Source of the DNA: Glandiceps talaboti | Taxonomy: Eukaryota; Hemichordata; Enteropneusta; Spengelidae | Length of the DNA stretch: 64,000 bases | Assembly: GCF_964340395.1 (NCBI RefSeq) | Contig: NC_135558.1 | Coordinates: 1,904,501 to 1,968,500 of the forward strand | Direction of reading: 5' to 3' | Part shown: positions 49,100 through 58,539 of the stretch, in pieces | Layout of the letters: each line of letters opens with the position of its first letter | How positions within the stretch are numbered: the stretch's first letter is position 1 | Notes under the pieces: generated by a model | Told to the model about the DNA's origin: nothing | Seen by the model: the letters and a program-made list of their open reading frames with translations, nothing else | Databases searched by the model: none | Made by a program: the position numbers and the translations under genes

Positions 49100-52000
49100 T
49101 AAATGTTTACTATTTCTGAAAGATGTGCCAAAATATCGAGTACTTGTTTCAAACATGTTTACTGTTTTGTCACTACACTTCAATTGAAAAGAACTGTACA
49201 GATTAGTCAAGTATGGCCAATTCCTTGGCTCAGGTCCAGAAAATCATAACCGTGAAACCGATCATATGTTTTAGGAAAAAAGAGAAACATCCAATATATC
49301 AACTTTGTTGTCATCTCAATGAATGAGAATATCCACAGATATAGTTGTTATAAACCTGATAATTACATATAGAATGATATCAACTTCAGAGGGGACATGT
49401 TGTTTTGATAAACCAACTAGATTTAGATAAAGTTCACTGAACTTCTTGTCAGCATTGTGTGACTGCAACTGTAATGCATTATGTTGGGGGTAATAAAATT
49501 ACGTAAAAAGGCAGAGAACCTGTTACAGGTTCATAAACACTTCAGGTTAAATTGAGTGAAATGTGACATAAATAACGAAAATATGTTTCAACGACTGTGT
49601 TTTTAGGCCAGAGATTAAAAAAAGATATACTATATGTTAATTTCTATGAATACAAGTATAAAGACACATCAAATTTCACCCAGTTTATTTAAAACACTCA
49701 ATAATGTAGTTTATTACTTTACGTATGAATATTGAATATTAAAATTATAATGCACTCCGTTTGGGTTCAAGTCCACTTTTAAAATATAATTGTTTTTGAT
49801 GAGATCTCATTTTGTGAAGAATATCATTTAGAAGTGATACTTAAAATGTCAAGTTTCTTCTTGTCCTTATTCATCAAGATGTTATTATGCTCAAACCCAA
49901 TTTAATCATTTTGACCGAATAAAGGTTACCATGGTAACTGTTTCTATTATACAGAGTTTGTCAAAGTGACATGTTCATTTCACAGCTGTGAATATTATGC
50001 CATTTATTTCCCTGACCAAGAAGAGATCATATATTGTTGGTATGGAAATTAGTTTTGCATAATTTGGTTCAGTATGCATAATATGCAGGAAATCAGAAAT
50101 TTGTGAATTGGCATAGTTTCCCCCAAAAATACAATTTATTTTCTCAATTTAAACAGAAAATATTTAAGAAAAACAAAAATTTTCATAAAGTTTCTTTATA
50201 ATTGTGGAAGTGTTATAATAATGTTTATTTAATCAATGAGTACTTTAGCCACTGGCCAATTTGTACAGTCTTGAGAAAAGAGAAATCATCTAAGTGTCAG
50301 CTGATTATTTTTTTTTAATTCCAGCAATGAAATTGTTTTTTTAAGAACTAGTTTCCATATGTAAAAATATTGCTAAGAAATTTAAATACACTATACAGAT
50401 TACTATACTTAATACAAACAAGTGACAATTTTTTTTTAATTGAGTGATCATTTAATTGCAATTACATATATCACAATTGCTGTCTGTTACAATTTACCAC
50501 TGATAAATGTTGGTACAGTACACCTAATTAATTACTTTTTGACCATAACGAAGCTGACATGGGGGTTATCTAGATGTTCATGGATCAAGGCAGAGCAAGG
50601 TCATTTTGAAAAGTTACCAATATAAAGAGTCATGACAATGGCTTTGAAAGGAAGGCAACATTGTTACATTTTTATGCAAATAACAATAGATTTGCATATG
50701 GAGTGAAATACATCACTAGTCCTTTTGTTATGCAAATACTGTACTACTAGTCCACAGTGTGTATTCACAGTGTGAAATTGGCATATGTTTCAACAGGAAA
50801 GGTAGTCCTTTCGTTGGAGTCAAAAATGAATATTTTAACGAGTGGGATTTGTCATAGGAATCTAGGCATAGTTAGTATTATGTCATTTTGAGCCTATGAA
50901 CAGTCTCTGACAAGGTCAAACATCGGAGTCTAATGGCTGGTTAAATTGACTAAAGAAGCCGACAAACTATAAAAACTGACACAATCGACCTTCAAAAGTG
51001 ATAAATTATAGGCGGTGCTATTTTCATATAGATTACACTGCTTGTAGCTATTCCTACACATTGATATTTAACTTTGTTTTTGTTTGAATTTTCAGTAATA
51101 TATCAATTCATAAACTTAGTTTGACTTCTTCTTATCCTCCTCTTTTCAAGGTCTTTACTTATTATATCAAGCAAATATTTTATTTTTTGACAATTTAAAA
51201 CTGATAGATATCATGTGCTGTATGTTTCTGGTTCAGTTCTTTGGTTACAAGTACCCATCGTTATCATATTATGATTTATCTGCATATCACCACATGTCTA
51301 CGACGAGTGTATCCAAAATAACCACAAACCGTGAATAAAAAACAAAATATTGACATAGGTTTGGTGTCAGTATGTCCTACATAACAAATTATATGGAATC
51401 GTTTGTGATTATTTCAAGATCAATTTTAATAATAGTTTATCAAACAAAGATGGTTGTGTTTTACTTTGTGAAAATGATGCAGTATTGGAGAGTATATGAC
51501 TAACTAATTTGAATTAATATTTTTGAAAAATACAATAACATATTGTGTGTATGTACAATAGAATTTGCAACTAAAGTAAAAAACACAAGACAATTAGTTT
51601 ATCCAAAACAACCCCAGATGAAGATTGCCAAGTTTTGGAAATTTCAGATATTTTGAAAAAGTCTTTAGGAAACGTATTAATTGTTACTGCAATGACAGGT
51701 TTGGTATTTCAGTAGAAAATAGTCCTTATCCTCAAATGTTAAAATAAGAGTTTGTTTTCTACTTTATCATTTGCATGTTGACTAGAGGCTTGATAATAAA
51801 ATGAGAAAAAAAAGTTGTTTTTTTCAATAAAAACGGTTTCAAGTCATAAACAAATTTCTTAGTTGTTATCAATGTGTTAACATATTTGTTTATTTTTCTA
51901 CAAATCATAGAATAAGTTAAACGAAAATTTCAAATTTTGAAAAAACAATTTCTATATATTGTAAACATCTCTGTGATGTATATTTGTACTTTGTATGTAA

Positions 52001-52380
52001 GTGGAACATTTTGTTTATCTTCCTATTTCTTAAATTTAACATATTTGATACAAAACATAAAAGTTGGTATTTCTAGAACAAATGTCAAATTAATGATAGT
52101 CATCACATGATTTCACATACTATCAGTGACATGCTCATGACGGTGTCTGACATAACAGTGTCAACATGAATTGGGGAGGGGGGGGGGGGTTGGCCTAAAA
52201 CTGAATGAAGTTTATTGAGCTTGTGTGACATTGTGCGATTGTCCCTAATTTTCATCTTAAACTGCTTGCAAACAGCAAATTACCACGACATGATAGATTT
52301 TCAACTCTTGGAAGTTTCAGTAATTACTATTACTATTACTAACACTAATGTTTATTGTATACAAGATAACAATTAGATTT
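49100..52380. other. Intronic stretch, no gene seen
   Basis: AT-rich with short homopolymers and a G-run near 52168-52178. No feature was recognised. Confidence 0.45.
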
Positions 52381-52387
52381 CCCTACA

Positions 52388-52495
52388 CTACAAATAATCA
52401 GATTCTACAAGATTAAAATCAGATCCCCTTACATGATAAAAATCGGATTCCGTACAAGATAAAATCAGATCCCCTACAAGATAAAAATCAGCTTA
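52388..52495. repeat. ~28-bp tandem repeat, 4-5 copies
   Basis: Units of the form ACAAGATAAAATCAGATCCC, with variants ACATGATAAAAATCGGATTC and ACAAGATTAAAATCAGATCC. Confidence 0.8.
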
Positions 52496-52814
52496 TTAAC
52501 CTTTACATGTAGGAGTTGAGTCTAACGTGATTAATCTAAACATATTGTAAAAACTTTCTATAAAAAACTTTCCATATTATTTGAGTCCCTATACTCCACT
52601 AAATCTAAGCAAAAGATTTCTCCAAATAAACTTTAAATAATTATATAATTAATACTCAAATTTAACTTTTAGAAAGTAAAATCCATGTATGTAACTAGAT
52701 ATTGATTTCATAATATTGAAATTGTAAATTCTAGCTTTTATTTGATATTTTTAATCAGACCACATGTATAGCTGAAACGTGACTCATACTCAGGAAATAT
52801 GATTGCTTTTGCTA

Positions 52815-53000
52815 ATGTTTAGTAACCATGGTAACAGAGAAGGGAGATGTAAAACTTGTGTAGAATTCTATATTTCCTACATTTATTGACATGGGAATCT
52901 TGGTAACAAAGTGGAATAAATTTGGTTAAACGTGCATAGATTTCCATACTAAGTTGTACATTAATGTTGTTTGGGAAACCATGGTAACAGGGAATCTGGT
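52815..53000. repeat. Diverged relatives of the 11.8-13.2 kb minisatellite
   Basis: Three units with CCATGGTAACAG, CTTGGTAACAAAG and CCATGGTAACAGGGA near 52828, 52902 and 52982 (spacing 73-80 bp). Between the last two, GCATAGATTTCCATACTAAG, TTGTAC and TTTGGGAAACC match the order of parts in the large array. It lies about 40 kb from that array, near the other end of the giant intron. Confidence 0.65.
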
Positions 53001-53009
53001 TTTGATGAT

Positions 53010-54285
53010 GAACCCTGAAAAAAACCTACAGATTATATCAAGTTACTACTTTATTAAAAAGCATTGAATGTAGCACTATCAATTGAATGCAGTTTTCACA
53101 GCTGTTAAAATATGTAAATCTACCAAATATATCTGTCAGTTTTGATAGGTTACCAAAAGAACTGAAAGTGAAACTTATAAATAAAATGGAATTAATAGTC
53201 TAGTCGAACGTTTTTATAAAAAAGCTCTTAAAACGTGATAACAGAGGTGGGTGAATTATATTAAATTAACATATTTTTCTAGGACATTAATTAAAGCCTA
53301 AATTTGATTGCGGCAATGATAAAGCCCCAAAGTGTGTGTATCAACAGATTTCACTTACTTTACATACTGCCTATAAGCTAGTATTTGATCTTTTAGAGAA
53401 CATTCAGGAATATTGTAAATAGGGTTATGGATCAACGTGAATGCATTACTTAAATATGTGAGCACAAAATGATTACGTTTAATACATGATGAGTGGGTAA
53501 GGCCGTAATCAATGACAGAGTGAGTGACAGACATATAAGAAGTACAACCCATCTAGCTCTCCATACACAGCTAAATTGAGGCTATATTCCAAGGGAACAA
53601 TTCTGGTAATCACTTCACATTCCCTGTTAATATTGAATTTATATTTTGTGTATCGATTTCATCATTGTGCTCGTCCAGTAATATTTTATGCCACCTACAT
53701 AACTTGATATGTGTCTCTCTTCGGGAAGGGTAGCTTAATGTTTCTGAAATGTATATTTGTTACCGCCACTATCTAGGTATCTCGTTCAGATATCACAACG
53801 TGTTGGTCTACTATAGGTTTGCCACACAAGATTTTATGAGGTCAGCTCAGTATATAATGTAGTTGTCTTTTATGCGGGTATCTATGCAATAATATGTCTC
53901 AATATTATTTCTCTTCCTTGTTTCTTTAATTACTTAAAGATAGCAATCTCAGATTTGAGGTCTATACTTGGATATGAATATACTTATTAGTTTTTTTTCT
54001 AGTACATGTTTTAGTACATTGTATTAATTATGCAATCTTGTCATAAACCTGTCCAATAATGATGTTTGCAAAACATGTTTTTTTATTTTTTCCAAAATAT
54101 GATTTACATATACAAATTCTTTGTTGTGAAATTCATACTGATATTTGTAGCCAATGATAATAGTTATCTTCATTAATTTATTATATTTCTGAATTAGATC
54201 ATTTTTTGTTCTTGGTGTAAAAGTTAATATTGTTTTAATTTCACTGACTTGAACGTCAAATCTATATATTTATTGACATTTCTGT
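53010..54285. other. Intronic stretch, no gene seen
   Basis: AT-rich; short frames without features. No array. Confidence 0.45.
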
Positions 54286-54291
54286 AAATGC

Positions 54292-54500
54292 AAGAATCAG
54301 CTAGTCTGATTGGCTACTTACTATATGCAAATGACCAATCAGCTAGTCTGATTGGCTACATACTGTATGCAAATGACCAATCAGCTAGTTTGATTGGTTA
54401 CTTACTATATGCAAGAATCAGCTAGTCTGATTGGCTACGTACTATATGCAAATGACCAATCAGCTAGTCTGATGGGTTACTTACTATATGCAAATCAGAA
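54292..54500. repeat. 42-bp tandem array x5 with CCAAT pairs and octamers
   Basis: CTAGT cores at 54301, 54343, 54385, 54422 and 54464 give periods 42, 42, 37 and 42. A full unit holds an inverted CCAAT pair (CCAATCAG, 5 bp, CTGATTGG) and an ATGCAAAT octamer. Octamers are at 54325, 54367, 54446 and 54488; the third unit has lost it (ATGCAAGA). CCAAT is the NF-Y motif and ATGCAAAT the POU/Oct motif. The array lies 328 bp upstream of the ligand-binding-domain exon. Confidence 0.9.
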
Positions 54501-54827
54501 TGTTGAATTTGTGATTAAACTAATAAGCCCTTGCAATAAGCTGAAAGATTTGTAGTTTGCAAGCACTGCTCAACATGATTAAAATTGGGCTCCAGACTTC
54601 CAAGTTTTTCAGTTTCAGTACTTAAACTTGCAAACTGACAATTTTTTATCCGTCAGTGATTTATCACAGTACGATATATTTTGAATTGAATTTCATAATT
54701 GTACAAATGAGAGCAAAAAACATTGTCATGAACGCTCATGCAAAAATCATGAATTTATATGAAATGTATAATATGAAAATATGTACGTTTGATTTATTAT
54801 AGCTATGTTGTTGTATTTTTATTTCAG

Positions 54828-55503
54828 CTTTCTCCAGAAGAAATAGAACGGATAATGAGTGGGGAAGAATTCGTGAAGGAAGATTGGAATTACAACAATG
54901 GAAATAGTAGTAACCTCAGTCCAACACGCAGTGACGGTCTCTCAGAACAGCCATCGCCAACAGTTTCAGACAATGTGGAGATCACTTCGTCCGACTCTGA
55001 TATGGCTACTCGTTTCGATGGTGACTATCCCGGCGTGGAATTACACTCGTACGTTCAGCATATTGAGCAGCTTATGTATCTAGAGCATCAAGAACCGCTT
55101 AAGCTGCCGTTTACGTTTCCTGAGGGACATACAATCACACACGCAGAACTGTTTGAGCTTTTGTGTAAATTTGCTGATCAAATGCTTTTTTACCAGACCG
55201 TTTGGGTGAAGCGACTGCCTTTCTTCCGCGAGGTGCCAATCAAAGACTTCACCCTCCTGCTTGGCAAGACTTGGCATGAAATTCTAATCTTAACCGCGGC
55301 TACCAGCCATCGCCGGAAGCTCTTCAATGAATTGTCAAGAGTAACAATGAGATACCAACCAAGTGAGGAAGAGTTGAGACACTTTCCTCAAGACGGGATG
55401 GAAATCATGGAACGTATGGTTGTCTTGGCATCCAAATTTCATCAAATACAAATCACACCGGAAGAATATGTATGCATGAAGATCATCAATTTCTTGAATC
55501 CAG
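54828..55503 (+). CDS. NR6A1: NR6A1 exon: linker and N-terminal part of ligand-binding domain
   Basis: This 676-bp exon encodes 225 codons plus one base. It opens with L-S-P-E-E-I-E-R-I-M-S-G-E-E-F, conserved in GCNF, then a serine/aspartate-rich linker of about 45 residues (54880-55020), then the ligand-binding fold from about 55030. The family core lies near 55160-55290: F-A-D-Q-M-L-F-Y-Q, then V-K-R-L-P-F-F-R-E, then a D-F-T-L-L-L segment and W-H-E-I-L-I-L. Later helices include F-P-Q-D-G-M-E and E-E-Y-V-C-M-K-I-I-N-F-L-N. The acceptor is TTTATTTCAG, ending at 54827. The donor is CAG|GTGAGT at 55504. The linker is shorter than I recall for vertebrate GCNF. V-K-E-D near 54870 fits a loose sumoylation consensus (inference). 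An ATG at 54789 is intronic and not a start. Confidence 0.97.
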
Positions 55504-56080
55504 GTGAGTTTACTATGTATTTATTCACAAAGTTTTAAGAATATGTAGTAAACTCAGCCCTAAATGTATGGCAAGTCAGTGTGTCTGTCATAAAACTCGA
55601 AGTATTTTTCAATGTACAGTGAATCAAAATGCTTGGTATCAAAAGTGAGGTCAGCTTCAAGGTAAGACCAATCAGTGTGTCATTTATGAAAACCTAAACA
55701 TTTAGTAACAGTCTGTAGATACGATAAACCCTATTGGCTGAAGAATTTCTAGGTAACATGGTAGAGTATTGTCATGATCCAGGACATATTTCTTTTGATA
55801 GATTTATTTGTTTTCTCTGAATTATCAGTTATCTTGTAAACTGTCACAAGTCACAACTACTATCTCATTCTTAGGGTTATTGTCACATGATGTGAGTATA
55901 GGAAATCATTGGCTATTTATGTTCGGATTAACCTTTCCAGTATCACACACCTCAATCTTTTGGGTGTTTTGGCCTAAACAAACGAAGTTCGTTCATTGAG
56001 CTTATGTGATCATTCCTAACCAGAAAATGTTCAAAAATTGTGTTGATTTTTTTATCTTTTTTTTATCTTTTTATTTCAAG
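55504..56080 (+). other. NR6A1: NR6A1 last intron (577 bp)
   Basis: GT-AG intron between the two ligand-binding-domain exons, with a T-rich tract before the acceptor. No repeat or RNA gene was seen in it. Confidence 0.9.
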
Positions 56081-56337
56081 ACGTGGAAGGATTAACAAGC
56101 CCTGAAATTATTGAACAAATCAACAAACAGTACTGGTATGCATTCCAAGACTACACAGAATCTCGCAGCCGTTCTCATCCGGGGCGTTTCCGTGAGTTGA
56201 TGATGTGTCTTCCCGAGATACGCTACACAGCCAGCAAGATGTTAGACATCCCCATTGAGCAGATGCCACTTCTCTTCAAAGCCATTATGCATGCGTGTAA
56301 CATCCAAGTACGAGATACGCCATATCCAACACCGTAA
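56081..56337 (+). CDS. NR6A1: NR6A1 terminal exon: C-terminal ligand-binding domain and stop
   Basis: The acceptor is TTATTTCAAG, ending at 56080. The first two bases complete an Asp codon with the G at 55503, giving N-P-D-V-E-G-L-T-S. The exon encodes the last LBD helices: I-N-K-Q-Y-W-Y, R-F-R-E-L-M-M-C-L-P-E-I-R-Y (strongly conserved in GCNF), E-Q-M-P-L-L-F-K-A-I-M-H-A-C, then a short tail ending P-Y-P-T-P and TAA at 56335-56337. No canonical AF-2 helix (hydrophobic pair, any residue, Glu, hydrophobic pair) follows the L-L-F-K helix. Vertebrate GCNF also lacks a conventional activating helix 12, consistent with a repressor. The GTG at 56083 is internal, not a start. Confidence 0.96.
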
Positions 56338-56560
56338 ATAGCTGAGGATACGACAATTCGAGTAAAGATATCTCCAAACATGAGAGATAACTTACAAGTT
56401 TAGAACCCATATATGTGGGCTCTATGTCTTTGGGTGCTTGCTTTTTATGTATTACAGAAATATCTGCAATCTCTGCTTACTAGCTTTGCCGATTTTTTGA
56501 GAAATATATTGCCGCTGTTTTAAAGAATAAAATATGTGAGCAGAGATCTCCTTGCTTTTG
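56338..56560 (+). other. NR6A1: NR6A1 3' UTR with candidate poly(A) signal
   Basis: Non-coding sequence directly after the stop. A canonical AATAAA lies at 56526-56531, about 190 bp past the stop. A second AATAAA is at 56804-56809, so the UTR could extend to about 56830. Which is used cannot be decided from sequence alone. Confidence 0.6.
56526..56531 (+). promoter_or_regulatory. Candidate poly(A) signal AATAAA
   Basis: First AATAAA after the NR6A1 stop codon, with a T-rich stretch within the next 60 bp. The alternative is 56804-56809. AATAAA is common by chance in AT-rich DNA, so position relative to the stop is the main support. Confidence 0.5.
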
Positions 56561-56719
56561 AAAGGATGGCTGTTACAAATTTATTTTGGTAAAAAGCTTT
56601 CTAGTTTTATAGAAATGGAAGTTTTGCAAGAGGAAACTTATTGAAATGAGAAATGTTTTGATTTGCTGCAGCTGTTGAGAAAGCCATTTGGCCTCCACAG
56701 GTCAAAGTTTATATGTCAA

Positions 56720-56731
56720 AGGTCAAGGGGC
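56720..56731 (+). promoter_or_regulatory. DR0-like half-site pair (AGGTCA-AGGGGC)
   Basis: A perfect AGGTCA is followed without spacer by AGGGGC, two mismatches from a second AGGTCA; TGTCAA precedes it. DR0 is the spacing preferred by GCNF itself. It lies about 380 bp past the stop codon. Weak match. Confidence 0.3.
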
Positions 56732-57692
56732 AAGTTATGCAGAGCCCTTCCCCACCTGACTACAGAAATGTGTCTTTTTCAATAGTACATAAAAGAAACT
56801 TTAAATAAACTGATAAATGTTATTATTTAGAGTTTAGATATACATAAAGAGTCAAAAGAGTTGCTTCAGAGAGTCAAGTCACGAATGCTAGATTTAGAGT
56901 GGCTTTTAGAGGGCTCAATCAACTAGTGCTGCAAAAATGTGACGGTGTACATAATTATATTATTTATTTAATCATGGTGACAATACCATTGCTATGGCAA
57001 CCACGAAGACAGTAGTTTGCTATAGCAATCAAGATAATACATTGTAAAGCATATCAAGTAAAAGTTTTTGCAACTTTGTTTCTGCTGTTCAGTATTTCTT
57101 TGTTTTTTTTAAATAAATTAGTTATAAAACCATAACAATCTTCACCAAAGAGCACATTTTGAAAGAGAAACTGTCAGTATGCTGCAATAGGCCTGCATTT
57201 TTCTAGCTGACAGTTTGAAAAAAAAAGCTATGGAAAATAAAATTTCTCAAAATCTGATCATAGTAAATGCTGCGGTAGAAACTAGAATACAAATGTTCAA
57301 AACAATGTATTAAACAGGAGGTGTATTCTTATGCAAATGTATGGATGTATTTTTAAGCATCCAATTTTTTTTCTTTTTCAACACTAAAAGAGAGTACATT
57401 AGGGGGATTATTTAATTAGTGGTGCCCAGGTTTATCATTCGCAAAAACAAGTGTTTATGTGTGTTCACTGGTTGTCCATATTTTTATCTAGAAACTTAAG
57501 ATGAATAACAATGTATTGAACAGCTTTCCTAAGAGTCATTAGATGACAAAACTTTTGCCAAATTTCCACTTATCCTTTCCCTTGTTTCTCTGTGCCAAGA
57601 GAAGCGCAGTGCCTATATTCATTCATTCAAAGGAAAACAATTTATGAGTTACCACCATCTTGGATTTTACCCACAGTACTTTGTAATGTCAA

Positions 57693-57706
57693 AGGTCAAG
57701 AGTTCA
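57693..57706 (+). promoter_or_regulatory. DR2 site (AGGTCA-AG-AGTTCA)
   Basis: Two strong half-sites two bases apart, the DR2 arrangement used by RAR/RXR and others. Function is inference. Confidence 0.4.
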
Positions 57707-57861
57707 CAGTGTTTGGAATCGGAAATACTATGCCTTATATTTCACAAATAATTGAAATATCAAAAAGAATGATGTTACACTTTTCAGAAACAATGGTGTT
57801 CAATGCAACCTCAGTAATAACGTCAGCGAGATTATTGCATTCCATTCTCCCATGAATAGTG

Positions 57862-57874
57862 TGACCTTTGACCA
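57862..57874 (-). promoter_or_regulatory. DR1 site (TGACCT-T-TGACCA on + strand)
   Basis: One mismatch from a perfect DR1. It lies 1.5 kb past the stop codon. Function is inference. Confidence 0.4.
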
Positions 57875-57935
57875 TGCAAAGGATCGTTGGAAATCCAATA
57901 TGGCTGACATTTTTCAGCACAACTGAACTTATATG

Positions 57936-58530
57936 GTTCAGTAGTGCTATAGTCATGGTGTGGTGTCTGTCTGTCTGTCTGTCTGTCTGTTGGCAACTTA
58001 AACTCAAAAACTGCCAGACCAATTGCCTTGGTATTTGATGGGGACATTACTTCTATCATCTAGTTGAGAAATTGTTCAAAGCAAAATAATCGCATCACAG
58101 GTGTGTGATTTGGGTCAAAAAACTTAAACTCAAAAACTACTGGGCAGATTGATCTGAAATTGGGTGGGAACGTTCTTAGGAGTGTGTAGGTTAAGACTTA
58201 TTCATACTTAATGATTCCATCAATAATATGCAAGTTATGGCTAAAAATGTGTCTTTTTGGTCAAAAATCTTTAATTCCAAAACTACTGGGCAGATTTTGC
58301 TGAAATTTAATGGGGATGCATTTGGGGGTATATAGATGAAATATTAAGCACATAATAATCTCATTAGCAGTATGCAAATTAGGTGAGATGTTTCTAGAAG
58401 TGTTATTCTGCAGATTTTGTTCAAAACATTTTGACACAATTGGCCCTAGCAACAAGACCATGCCCATAGCAACAGCCAAATGACCACATATATTGCAAAG
58501 ATAACAACAGGGCTGGATAGGCAATTGGAT
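57936..58530. repeat. Interspersed repeat with (TCTG)n and three modules
   Basis: It starts with GCTATAGTCATGGTGTGG and a TCTG run (57964-57990). Three modules follow, each with AACTCAAAAACTxCTGGGCAG or similar (CCAGACCAATTG at 58016, GGGCAGATTGATCTGAAAT at 58142, GGGCAGATTTTGCTGAAAT at 58288), then a GGGGA or GGGAA step and a long spacer. No coding capacity. The layout resembles the two-module repeat at 6755-7150. Confidence 0.6.
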
Positions 58531-58539
58531 ATTTGTTTA

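Larger units (their letters stand above)
11442..56337 (+). other. NR6A1: NR6A1/GCNF nuclear receptor gene, 4 visible exons (5' end not found)
   Basis: Gene-level entry. Exons are 11442-11699, 15171-15226, 54828-55503 and 56081-56337 (the last includes the TAA stop). Introns are 3471, 39601 and 577 bp, all GT-AG. Joining phases 1, 0 and 1 gives one open frame of about 415 codons: DNA-binding domain, hinge with A-I-R-E-D-G-M-P-G-G, serine-rich linker, ligand-binding domain, stop. Known family role: GCNF is a nuclear orphan receptor that binds direct repeats of AGGTCA with no spacer (DR0), mostly as a homodimer, and represses pluripotency and germline genes in vertebrates. Vertebrate GCNF is about 480 residues, so roughly 40-65 N-terminal residues are missing here. 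The introns contain many repeats but no sign that the gene is broken. Orthology rests on reading the protein; no alignment was run. Confidence 0.95.

Noticed and set aside
49764-49776. GGGTTCAAGTCC as a tRNA B-box
   Set aside because: No A-box or folding potential upstream; isolated match.
15227-54827. Vertebrate-like miR-181 locus, which lies in the NR6A1 gene of vertebrates
   Set aside because: I looked for its mature core on the + strand and, less thoroughly, on the minus strand and saw none.
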